Origin: Actinoplanes utahensis
Lineage (GTDB): Bacteria; Actinomycetota; Actinomycetes; Mycobacteriales; Micromonosporaceae
Assembly: GCF_016862455.1 (NCBI RefSeq)
Contig: NZ_BOMZ01000041.1
Location: 1 to 64,000 of the forward strand
Reading direction: 5' to 3'
DNA length: 64,000 nt
Under the pieces are notes generated by a model. That model saw nothing but the letters and a program-made list of their open reading frames with translations. It did no database searches and was not told the DNA's origin. Shown one piece after another: positions 1 through 7,764 of this stretch. The stretch's first letter is position 1; every line of letters starts with the position of its first letter. Both the position numbers and the translations under genes were made by a program.

Positions 1-85
1 GCCAGCCCGCCAGCCCGCCAGCCCGCCAGCCCGCCAGCCCGCCAGCCCGCCAGCCCGCCAGCCCGCCAGCCCGCCAGCCCGCCAG
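1..85. repeat. 8-bp tandem repeat (GCCAGCCC)n at left edge
   Basis: Ten perfect copies of the octamer GCCAGCCC plus a partial GCCAG run from the window edge to position 85, so the true array may be longer. Eight base pairs is not a multiple of three, so copy-number change would shift any reading frame through it. The array ends abruptly at GAATTG. Confidence 0.97.
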
Positions 86-98
86 AATTGCCGCATGC

Positions 99-167
99 CG
101 CCCTGTCAGGCCGCCAGCTCGGTGTCCTCGCCGCCCTGCCGCCCCGCCAGCTCGGTGTCCTCGCCGC
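99..167. repeat. 33-bp direct repeat, two copies
   Basis: Two copies of a 33-bp unit lie head to tail. The 23-bp core of each (at about 112 and 145) is identical. The period is a multiple of three, and one forward frame reads as an 11-residue repeat with a shared RQLGVL core. No start signal or homology supports translation. Confidence 0.7.
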
Positions 168-454
168 ACGCCGGCCCGCCCGGTTGGGGACCGCTGTCCG
201 TGCGCCTCGCCGAACGCCGGTCCTACCGCCTCGCCGGACTACCTGTTGCGGGACGGAAGGGCTGTCATCCGGCGTACCGGAGCGGCGAGCATAGCATTCC
301 TATCTGGTTACTAGGAATATCGATCGTGATGAAAGGCCCCCTGCTTTCAGGGTAGGTTCCTAGGATGCCTTAGGGGTTGTGGTGGGTGAACTAGGGGACG
401 CGGGAGGGAAAGTACCGGACCCTGCGACCGCCCGATCCGTCCTATCGTCAGCGC
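168..454. other. No recognisable gene; upstream region of the 455 gene
   Basis: About 290 bases without a credible ORF. The stretch from about 290 to 370 is clearly less GC-rich than its surroundings and is the best place for a promoter of the gene at 455. I see no clear operator or terminator. Confidence 0.5.
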
Positions 455-1072
455 ATGCCATCGAAGAGCGTCACGGTGCGCCGCGCGGCGCCGGCCGCAC
501 CCTTGCTGCTGCTGGCCTACAGCCTGTTCCGGCTGTTCGACGGAGCGGATGGCGTGTCCGGCCCAGGCCCCGCCCAGCCCCTGGGGCACCTGGTCTTCGC
601 CGGGGCGCTGCTGATGTTCGTGGCGCTGGCCGCCGCGGTCCACGCGTACGTCCCACGTCGCGGCCGTCACGTGGCCGCCACCGGCCTGGCCGCGACGATC
701 TCCGGCGCCGCGTGCTTCCTCTGGACCGTCATCGACGTCCTGTCCCCGGCTCTGCGGGCGCCGCTGCCCACCCCGTTCGCGATCGCCGGCCCGCTGCTGT
801 TCTCGCTCGGCATGTCGATCCTGCTCGGCCTGCTGGTGGCGGCGCGGCAGGCTCCGGTCTGGAGCCCGCTGCTGTTCGGCGCCGGTATCGCCACCGCCCT
901 CATCGACATCGACTTCCTGCCGTTCGCGGCCCTGATCCTGCTGGCCGCCCTGGCCCCGCTCGCCCGCCCGGACCGGAACGTCACCGTCGAGCACGCGCTG
1001 TCGATCCCGAGCGTCGCCTACCGGCCGTCGCGCCCCCTGCTCACGGTCGGCGCCTCAAGTTACGACAGCTGA
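455..1072 (+). CDS. Hypothetical multi-pass membrane protein
   Basis: A 205-residue protein of unknown function. It has about five or six hydrophobic segments separated by short loops: residues about 12-27, 44-66, 72-92, 104-126 and 133-170. This predicts an integral membrane protein with a short polar C-terminus. I see no catalytic or ligand-binding motif and no family I recognise. The ATG at 455 is used because the preceding frame is blocked and the hydrophobic N-terminus begins directly after a short basic stretch. It stands alone, with the next gene on the opposite strand and convergent. Confidence 0.6.
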   Translation: MPSKSVTVRRAAPAAPLLLLAYSLFRLFDGADGVSGPGPAQPLGHLVFAGALLMFVALAAAVHAYVPRRGRHVAATGLAATISGAACFLWTVIDVLSPALRAPLPTPFAIAGPLLFSLGMSILLGLLVAARQAPVWSPLLFGAGIATALIDIDFLPFAALILLAALAPLARPDRNVTVEHALSIPSVAYRPSRPLLTVGASSYDS

Positions 1073-1130
1073 CCCGCTGTCGTCGGCGGTTCCCGCTGCG
1101 GCGGCCGCGTTCCGGTGTGGGCGGGCGCGG

Positions 1131-1598
1131 TCAGCGGTCGAGGATGGTGGCGCGTTTGGCGGCGTACTCGGCGTCGGTCAGCAGGCCGGCGGCGTGCAGT
1201 TCGGCGAGTTTGTGCAGCAGAGCGGAGGTGTCGGGGGCTGCGGTGCGGCGCCGGTCGATGAGGTCGGCCAGGTAGGCGGCGGTGGGGCGGTCGGTGGTGA
1301 AGGAGACCATGTGGCCGCCGACGCCGATCTCCAGGGAGGAACGGAACAGCCGATCACGGGCGGTCACCGAGGTGATGTCGGTGAGGGGGATGCGTTCGCG
1401 GCCGGCGCCGGTGCGCATCAGGTTCCCGGTGCTGGCGAGTTCCAGACGGTCGGGGTAGACGAGCAGGTAGAGCTCGGCGCCGCCGTCGCGGGTGTGGGCG
1501 GCGGCCAGCGTCCCGGTGACGTCGAGGCCGTTGCGGCGGGCTTTGTCGAGGGCCCGTACGCAGTGATCGGGAAGCGTCATGCCGTCGTCGGAGGTCAC
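1131..1598 (-). CDS. PH-like domain protein with C-terminal SHOCT motif
   Basis: A 155-residue soluble protein of unknown role. The middle (residues about 25-115) alternates short beta-strand-like stretches and resembles the small bacterial PH-like domains that precede SHOCT motifs. The last 30 residues fit a SHOCT (short C-terminal domain) motif: a leucine-rich helix, then the diagnostic AGLLTDAEYAAKRATIL. SHOCT is known as a small oligomerisation or tethering module of unknown specific function. It is transcribed away from the methyltransferase gene at 1692 across about 90 bp, so the two may share a divergent promoter region. Confidence 0.6.
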   Translation of the reverse strand: MTSDDGMTLPDHCVRALDKARRNGLDVTGTLAAAHTRDGGAELYLLVYPDRLELASTGNLMRTGAGRERIPLTDITSVTARDRLFRSSLEIGVGGHMVSFTTDRPTAAYLADLIDRRRTAAPDTSALLHKLAELHAAGLLTDAEYAAKRATILDR

Positions 1599-1691
1599 AG
1601 CCGGTCACCGTAGCTCATCGACGGAAGTCCATCGGCTGCGTACGCTTGCCGCCGACGAGGAGAAGCCGACGACGAAGCCGACGAGGAAGCC

Positions 1692-2342
1692 ATGGAGGAA
1701 CGGGTCCTCACCGAACGCGGTGAGCTGGTTCTGCGGCGCCGGGACGGTCATTTCGAGCTGATCAGCAACGGTGTCTTCCTGATGGACACGCGGTCCGGCG
1801 AGTCGGAGCGGATGCTGATCCGGGCCGCGGTGGCCGCGTGCCGGCGAGAGCGGCCGCGTCTGCTGATCGGGGGCCTGGGTGTCGGGTTCTCGCTGGCGGA
1901 GGCGGTCCGCTCGGACGCCGGCGAGATCATCGTGGTGGAGATCGAGCCGGCGGTCGTCGACTGGCATCGCGGGGTGCTGCGGCCGTTCAGCGAGGGAGCC
2001 CTGGACGATCCGCGGGTACGGGTGGTGGTCGCCGACCTGGCGGCCTGGTGCACCGGGGTCAGCGACCGGTTCGACGCGATCTGCCTGGACGTGGACAACG
2101 GCCCGGGCTGGACGGTGTTCGACCACAACACCGGGCTGTACCGGCCGGCGGGACTGGCGATGCTGCGTGAGCATCTGCGGCCGGGCGGGGTGCTGGCGGT
2201 GTGGAGCGCCTCCCCGGAGCCGGGCTTCGCGGAGACTCTCCGCCGGCTGGTGGGGCCGGTGCGTACGGTCCGGATCCCGGTGCCGCGGGGCGGGCCGGAT
2301 GTCGTCTACGTGGCTGCCCGCGCGGACGTGGGCCGCCCGTGA
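1692..2342 (+). CDS. Spermidine synthase-like SAM-dependent methyltransferase fold protein
   Basis: A 216-residue protein with the Rossmann-type SAM-binding core of the spermidine synthase/methyltransferase superfamily. Motif I is LLIGGLGVGFSLAEAV (about residues 57-72). The acidic end of strand beta2 is VVEIEP (about 81-86), and a later acidic motif is CLDVDNGPGW (about 134-143). In true spermidine synthases the residues around this last motif bind putrescine. This short form lacks the usual N-terminal beta-domain length, so polyamine synthesis is not implied and the substrate is unknown. Start is ATG with GGAGGA-poor context; the purine-rich repeats just upstream (about 1655-1690) make the exact start uncertain. 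Confidence 0.65.
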   Translation: MEERVLTERGELVLRRRDGHFELISNGVFLMDTRSGESERMLIRAAVAACRRERPRLLIGGLGVGFSLAEAVRSDAGEIIVVEIEPAVVDWHRGVLRPFSEGALDDPRVRVVVADLAAWCTGVSDRFDAICLDVDNGPGWTVFDHNTGLYRPAGLAMLREHLRPGGVLAVWSASPEPGFAETLRRLVGPVRTVRIPVPRGGPDVVYVAARADVGRP

Positions 2343-2385
2343 GGCAGTCGGTGTGTCCCGTACCCACCAGGAGCCCGGCTGATCG

Positions 2386-5300
2386 ATGCCCGTCGCTGCA
2401 TGTGACAGGGTCGCGCCGCTGACCATAATGGAGCGGGTGGAGCCCGCATCGATGCTGATGGTCGCCGCCAAGGCGATCCTGGTCCAGGCTGGTAAGGAAC
2501 TCACGAAGACGTCGCTGAAGGGCGCCGCCGCGCGGATCGGTTCGGCGGCCGAGCGGAAGGCTCTGGCGGCGGCGCTGGGCCGGGCGTTCGCCGAGGTGGA
2601 GCGCAAGACCGACCACCGGTTCTCCGACTTCGACATCAACGCCGGGTTCTGGGAGCACGAGGGCGCGGCGGAGCTGGCCAAGGTGCTGATCCCGGGAGTG
2701 GACGCCTCGGCCGTGACCCTGGCCGGGGCGGCCGTCGACTCGCTGGGCAAGTGGCGGTCCGCGGACGCGCGGTTCGACCGGGTCACCGCGTTGCGGCCGG
2801 TGTTCGCGGTGCTGCTGGAGAGCCTCGCCGACGAGATCCGGTCGGAGCAGGCGCTGCGGGAGTTCCTGGGCCGTTCCGACGCGGCGGACACCGCGATCGC
2901 CGCGACCCGGCTGGCCCGGCATCTGGGCGCCGGAGCCGCCGGAGCCGACGACCGGTCGCACTATCTGAGCTGGATCATCGACCAGTCCCGCTATCTGAGG
3001 ACCGCCGGGATGGTCCGCAACAAGACCGTGCCGCTGCGCCTCGCTGAAGTTTTCGTCGGCCTGCAGGCCGAACGTGACCGGAACCCCGGCGATCGGGCCC
3101 GCGACTGGTTCGAGCAGGAACGGGCCAGACTCGCCGCCCGTCTCGACGCCGGGGAACTCGACAGCACCCGCTTCGAGGCGGCGCTCGATCAGCTGCAGAT
3201 CCGGTACGGCCGCAAGTTCGCCGCCGACCGGGACGGCTCCGCCGATCAGGTGCTGCCGGTGCTCGACGTCATCCGGGACACCGCGCACGTGCTGGTCCTC
3301 GGCGATCCGGGCAGCGGCAAGACCACCCTGCTGCACTATCTGGCCCTCACCAACGCCCGGGCGCTGCGCGAGGGCGAGCCGGGCCGGTTCCCGATCTACT
3401 TCCGGATCAGTGAGTACGCGCAGCACGGCTATCCCGGCACCGGGATCAGCGACTTCCTGCCGGCGTACCTGCGCCGGATGGAATGCCAGGCCGTCAACGG
3501 GGCCGACCTGCTGCGCGGTGAACTGGAGGCGGGCCGTTGCGTGGTGCTGCTCGACGGGCTCGACGAGGTGGCCTCCGCCGATCTGCGGCGCGGTGTGGTC
3601 GGGGCGGTGGTGCGCTTCGTCAACGCGTACGCCCGCTACGGCAACCGGTTCGTGGTGACCAGCCGGATCGCCGGCTACCAGGCGGCGCCGCTGCCCGAGC
3701 CGTTTCAGGCCGTGCGGCTGCGGGACATGGACGACGAGGCGATCACCCGGTTCCTCGACGTGTACTGCCGCGAGGTCGAACGGGCCGAGACGTCCGAGAA
3801 GGGCGAGGCGGCGATCAACCGGGCCGCCGCCGACGAGGCGGCGGCCATCGGCGAGGCCTTGCAGACCAATCCGGGGGTACGGCGGCTCGCGGCGAATCCT
3901 CTGCTGCTGACGGCGCTCGTGCTGGTGCACCGGGCCAGTGGCCGCCTGCCGCACCGGCGGATCGAGGCGTACGTGGAGGTGTGCAGCGCGCTCGGCCATA
4001 CCTGGCGCAACGCCCAGGGTGTCGCCAAAGCGGACCTGCCGGACGAGCGGATCCTCCAGGAGTGGCTGAGCGCGCTCGGGCAGTGGCTGCACGCGAACCA
4101 TCCCGAAGGCGCGGCCGGCAAGGTCGAGCTGCTGTCGGTGCTGGGGCCGCTGTGGGCCCGGCACGAGGGCCGGCCGTGGGATCCGGAGGTGCTGCGCAGC
4201 GCGGACCCGATGAGCAGCGACGCCGGGATCGCGGTCACCGAGTTCGTCGAGAAGGCGGACTACCACACGGGCCTGCTGGTGGAGAGAGCGCCGGGACGGT
4301 ACGGGTTCGCGCATCTGACGTTCGAGGAGTTCTACACCGGGCAGGCGATCGCGCGGTTCGGCTCGGAAGCGGACCGGCTCGCGACGATCCGGCGGCACCT
4401 GCACGATCCGCGGTACGAGGAGCCGATCCTGCTGGCGCTCGGGTTGATCGGTTCGACCCAGTACGGGCAGATCGAGAACGTGGTCACGCAGGCGATCTGG
4501 CCGGCCACCGGAAACCCCAGCCCGTACGAGGAGATCCTCGGTCGCGACTTCCTGTTCATGCTGCGGGTCCTCGCCGACAATCCACCGCTCGCCGCCGGCA
4601 TCATCAACGACGTCGTCGAGGCGGCGATCGACGAATTCCTGGCGCCGGAGACGAGCCGCTGCCGTTTCAGCGCCTATCGGGAGGCGCTGATCCAGCGCAT
4701 CACCGGGCTGGCCGGGACCGAGGCCGGAAGACGTCTGCTGGCGGCGCTGGACGCTCGCGCGCCGGGGATCTCCGGCGCCGAGGTGCTGCCGTTCAGCGAT
4801 CTGGTCAAGATTTCGGAGCCGATCGGGGAGCCGGGGCCCCACACCGTGTCGGCTCTGCTTGAGATCGTCGACAGCAATGATCCCACGCTGAGGATGGCGG
4901 CTGTGGAGGCGTTGCCGCTGAGCCTCTCCTCGTGCGAGGCGGTGACGGTCGCTGTCCTGAGGACTCTGGACTACGTGAGCGATGAGAACGTCTGGCACCG
5001 GGCGGTGAGGTTCGCGGTCCACAACGATCTCTTCACCGAGGCCACGAAGCTTGCCGTGGTTCGTACGGTGCTGGCACCGGAGCATCACGACGCCCTGTTC
5101 TCGGCGATGTATGACCTGGCGAGTGAGGACACGGCCACCGAGCCGGTGATCTCTCTGCTGGTCGCGGAGGCGACAGGTAACCCGGAGTCGGAAGCCCGGC
5201 TCCGGGCCATGGATGCGCTGCACGCTTTCCGGGGAGCCTCAGAGTCGGCCGAGGCGGCGATCCGCCGACTGGCGACCGAGTGTAAGGATCCGAAGGTGCG

Positions 5301-6417
5301 TGGGCGCGCATTGGCGTCCCTCACTGTGAACAGCGGACATACGGATCTGCTCGTCGCCGAGCTGACGCGGTTCCAGGAGAGCGGTCCGGTAGCCGGAGCC
5401 GACCCGGCGGAGCTCTTCACCTACATGGACGAGGCCGATGAATCCGTGAAGTCGATCGCGCTCTCGCTGGTGGTGATCGGGGAGGACGTCGACATGCGCA
5501 TCCGTTTGGTGGAGACGATCACCTATAGATGGCCCTTCTCCGAGCAAGATTACGCCGCGCTGGCAGGGCTGGTGGCTAGCGACGACGACCCTCTTCTTCG
5601 GGCTCGGGTGGCCGGTGCGCTCCAGTACAACATCGCTCCGATCTCCGAGCCGGCTGCCGTTGTGCTGAGCCGGGTGGTGAACGGTGACGACGATGTCCAG
5701 GTCCGGGTTGCGGCGTTCGAGGCCTTGGCCCGGAGACGAGGAGGGCTCACCGGTGCGGCGCTCGCTGCGGCACTTCAGTTCGTGTCCAGTGACGAGGATG
5801 CCGCCATGCGGACGTCGGTGGTCGCATCGTTCGCCGCTGGCGTGGCGATCCCGGACCGCACGGCGGATACCCTGGCGCGCCTGACGACCGGCACAGACCA
5901 CCCCCGGGTGCGTGCGGCGGCGGTTCAAGCCCTGGGGGTGGGTGGCAGGCTTTCCGCGGCCGTGGTGTCCGCCGCGATTGAGTTGGCCGAGCAGAGCGAT
6001 GACGCCGAGGTGCGCGAGGCCGTGCTGGCAGGCCTGGTGACCCTGCCGGAGCCACCTGCGGCGGTGATCGCCATCGTGAAGAGATTGATCACCGAAAGCG
6101 CCAACTGGATCCTGCGGTGCGCCGCCGCGAGATGCCTGGGCCGGGCTGTTCCCGCGGCGGACGTCCTCGACTCACTGATCGGCCTTTTCCGCGATCCGGA
6201 CAACGACGTCCGCCGTACCGTGGGGGAGGCCCTGGTGGAGATCGCACGCCGGGAGCCGTACCTGGCCGCGCGGATCCGGGACCGGCTTGCCGCGACGTGT
6301 GCCGATCCCGCGTTCGGCCTGCGAGACCAGTATGAGAAGAGACCCGGGTGGGATTACGCCTATGACGCGCTGAAGCTGCAGGTGGAGGTCACTGCGGAGG
6401 ATGGGCCGGGATGGTGA
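2386..6417 (+). CDS. NACHT-type STAND NTPase with C-terminal HEAT repeats
   Basis: A 1,343-residue cytosolic signalling NTPase. Residues about 15-290 are helical and resemble the N-terminal helical domains of actinobacterial NACHT proteins. The NACHT domain follows: Walker A GDPGSGKTT at about 306-314 and Walker B VVLLDGLDE at about 386-394, whose D-x-x-D-E ending is typical of NACHT. From about residue 800 to the end are degenerate 30-40-residue helical repeats (for example ADVLDSLIGLFRDPDNDVRR) that read as HEAT repeats, the usual STAND sensor part. Bacterial NACHT proteins are known in antiphage defence; a defence role here is inference. ATG 2386 has AGGAG 12 bases upstream; ATG 2428 is an alternative. 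The 3' end overlaps the convergent MFS gene by 29 bp. Confidence 0.85.
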   Translation: MPVAACDRVAPLTIMERVEPASMLMVAAKAILVQAGKELTKTSLKGAAARIGSAAERKALAAALGRAFAEVERKTDHRFSDFDINAGFWEHEGAAELAKVLIPGVDASAVTLAGAAVDSLGKWRSADARFDRVTALRPVFAVLLESLADEIRSEQALREFLGRSDAADTAIAATRLARHLGAGAAGADDRSHYLSWIIDQSRYLRTAGMVRNKTVPLRLAEVFVGLQAERDRNPGDRARDWFEQERARLAARLDAGELDSTRFEAALDQLQIRYGRKFAADRDGSADQVLPVLDVIRDTAHVLVLGDPGSGKTTLLHYLALTNARALREGEPGRFPIYFRISEYAQHGYPGTGISDFLPAYLRRMECQAVNGADLLRGELEAGRCVVLLDGLDEVASADLRRGVVGAVVRFVNAYARYGNRFVVTSRIAGYQAAPLPEPFQAVRLRDMDDEAITRFLDVYCREVERAETSEKGEAAINRAAADEAAAIGEALQTNPGVRRLAANPLLLTALVLVHRASGRLPHRRIEAYVEVCSALGHTWRNAQGVAKADLPDERILQEWLSALGQWLHANHPEGAAGKVELLSVLGPLWARHEGRPWDPEVLRSADPMSSDAGIAVTEFVEKADYHTGLLVERAPGRYGFAHLTFEEFYTGQAIARFGSEADRLATIRRHLHDPRYEEPILLALGLIGSTQYGQIENVVTQAIWPATGNPSPYEEILGRDFLFMLRVLADNPPLAAGIINDVVEAAIDEFLAPETSRCRFSAYREALIQRITGLAGTEAGRRLLAALDARAPGISGAEVLPFSDLVKISEPIGEPGPHTVSALLEIVDSNDPTLRMAAVEALPLSLSSCEAVTVAVLRTLDYVSDENVWHRAVRFAVHNDLFTEATKLAVVRTVLAPEHHDALFSAMYDLASEDTATEPVISLLVAEATGNPESEARLRAMDALHAFRGASESAEAAIRRLATECKDPKVRGRALASLTVNSGHTDLLVAELTRFQESGPVAGADPAELFTYMDEADESVKSIALSLVVIGEDVDMRIRLVETITYRWPFSEQDYAALAGLVASDDDPLLRARVAGALQYNIAPISEPAAVVLSRVVNGDDDVQVRVAAFEALARRRGGLTGAALAAALQFVSSDEDAAMRTSVVASFAAGVAIPDRTADTLARLTTGTDHPRVRAAAVQALGVGGRLSAAVVSAAIELAEQSDDAEVREAVLAGLVTLPEPPAAVIAIVKRLITESANWILRCAAARCLGRAVPAADVLDSLIGLFRDPDNDVRRTVGEALVEIARREPYLAARIRDRLAATCADPAFGLRDQYEKRPGWDYAYDALKLQVEVTAEDGPGW

Positions 6418-7621
6418 CCGGGGCGGGGCGCCAGGGGAGCAGGAGACAGCTGGCCAGGACGGCGACGCCGCAGAAGGCCAGTGCCGTGCGGACGTCGGTG
6501 AGGGCGGCGAGCACGCCGCCGAGGGCGATGCCGATCGGCTGGCAGACGCGGGACGAGATGCTCCAGGCGGAGATGACGCGGGCCAGGTAGCGGTCCTCGG
6601 TCTGTTCCAGGCGGTACGCGGCGAACGCCGGGTTGAACACACCGGTGCCGTACAGGGCGAAGAACTCGACGACGACGACCAGGATCAGGCCGGGGAGACC
6701 GGCGGGGGTGACGGCGAGGGCGCACAGCCACACCGCCCGCCACACGCCGAAGACGAGCAGGACGCGGCGCTGGCCGTACCGTCTGGTCAGTGGGGCCAAG
6801 GTCAGGGCGCCGAGGACGCCGCCGAGGCAGGGCAGGCCCCAGGCGAGGCCGTACTGCCAGGCGGGGAAAGAGAGTTCGTCGAGCATGAGGACGGCCAGCA
6901 GCGGCGACGACGCCATGATGCCGGAGCCGAACAGTTGCGCGTTGAGGAACATGGCGCGCAGGTCGCGGTGGGCGAACACGTACCGCCATCCGGCGGCGAT
7001 TTCGGTCCACCGGTCGCCGGTGGGCGCCCGGACCGGTGGGGGCGGTTCGGGGCTGCGCAGCCGGCGGACGCCCGCGGCCGAGAGCAGGAAACTCAGCGCG
7101 TCCACGGCGATCGTCCAGGTCACGCCCACCCAGGAGGTCAGCGCCCCGCCGAGGGGTGGCCCGGCGCTGTAAGCGGTCCAGAACGTCGCCTCCATCCTCC
7201 CCATCGCCGCCGGCCGGTCGGCGGCGGGAACCAGAGCTTTGAGGTGGGCTCCGCCGGCGGCGGCGAACACGATCGCCGCGGTCGTCTGCACGGTCGCCAC
7301 CGCGATCAGCTGGCCGTAGCCGAGCACCTCCAGCCACAGCGCCAGCGGCACGCTGAGCAGCGCGAACGCCCGTACCAGGTCGGCGCCGACCATGACCGGG
7401 CGTTTGTGCCGGAACTCCACCCACGGCCCGGCCGGCACCGCGATCGCTGCGGCGGCCAGCCCTGAGACGGTCGCCAGCATCGACACCTGCCAGGCCGGCG
7501 CGTCCAGGACCAGGATCGCGACCAGGGGGATCGCCCCGAAGCCGATGCCGGTTCCGGCCTCGCTCGCCGCGTACGCCAACCAGAGTCTGCGGAAGTCCGA
7601 CCCGAGCGCCACCCGGCGCAC
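6389..7621 (-). CDS. MFS transporter, drug-efflux type
   Basis: A 410-residue integral membrane protein with about 12 hydrophobic segments. The opening (FRRLWLAYAASEAGTGI) and the first-half pattern resemble the EntS/TetV-like group of single-component major facilitator exporters. The loop between segments 2 and 3 carries WVEFRHKRPVMV, a degenerate MFS motif A. The substrate cannot be told. It is convergent with, and overlaps by 29 bp, the NACHT-HEAT gene, so it is not part of that operon. It lies downstream of the caspase/30-residue ORF pair on the same strand across about 50 bp, so co-transcription with them is possible. Confidence 0.85.
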   Translation of the reverse strand: MRRVALGSDFRRLWLAYAASEAGTGIGFGAIPLVAILVLDAPAWQVSMLATVSGLAAAAIAVPAGPWVEFRHKRPVMVGADLVRAFALLSVPLALWLEVLGYGQLIAVATVQTTAAIVFAAAGGAHLKALVPAADRPAAMGRMEATFWTAYSAGPPLGGALTSWVGVTWTIAVDALSFLLSAAGVRRLRSPEPPPPVRAPTGDRWTEIAAGWRYVFAHRDLRAMFLNAQLFGSGIMASSPLLAVLMLDELSFPAWQYGLAWGLPCLGGVLGALTLAPLTRRYGQRRVLLVFGVWRAVWLCALAVTPAGLPGLILVVVVEFFALYGTGVFNPAFAAYRLEQTEDRYLARVISAWSISSRVCQPIGIALGGVLAALTDVRTALAFCGVAVLASCLLLPWRPAPVTIPAHPPQ

Positions 7622-7671
7622 CCTACCGGCGTACGCCCCACCCGTCCGCCCTCCGGCCGCGGTGCCGGCGG

Positions 7672-7764
7672 TCAGCGGCCCTGATGGGTGAACGCGGCCC
7701 TGGAGACCGGGTCGGTGGCGAGCGCCGTCGTCAGCCGCTCGATCTCCTCGTCGAGATCGGTCAT
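7672..7764 (-). CDS. Possible 30-residue peptide coupled to the caspase gene
   Basis: A short frame of 30 codons whose ATG overlaps the TGA of the caspase gene (ATGA), the usual sign of translational coupling. The product is charged and helix-prone, starting MTDLDEEIERLTTALATD and ending in HQGR. There is no membrane segment or signal peptide. I recognise no family. Metacaspase-type proteases usually cut after Arg or Lys, so a substrate or inhibitor role would be attractive, but this is speculation. It could also be a chance frame; the ATGA overlap and codon pattern are its only support. Confidence 0.4.
   Translation of the reverse strand: MTDLDEEIERLTTALATDPVSRAAFTHQGR

Noticed and set aside
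2059..5223. Open reverse frame of about 1,050 codons opposite the NACHT-HEAT gene
   Set aside because: It is Arg/Pro/Gln-rich with no family pattern, and the forward frame has clear NACHT and HEAT motifs. Long antisense frames are expected at this GC content.
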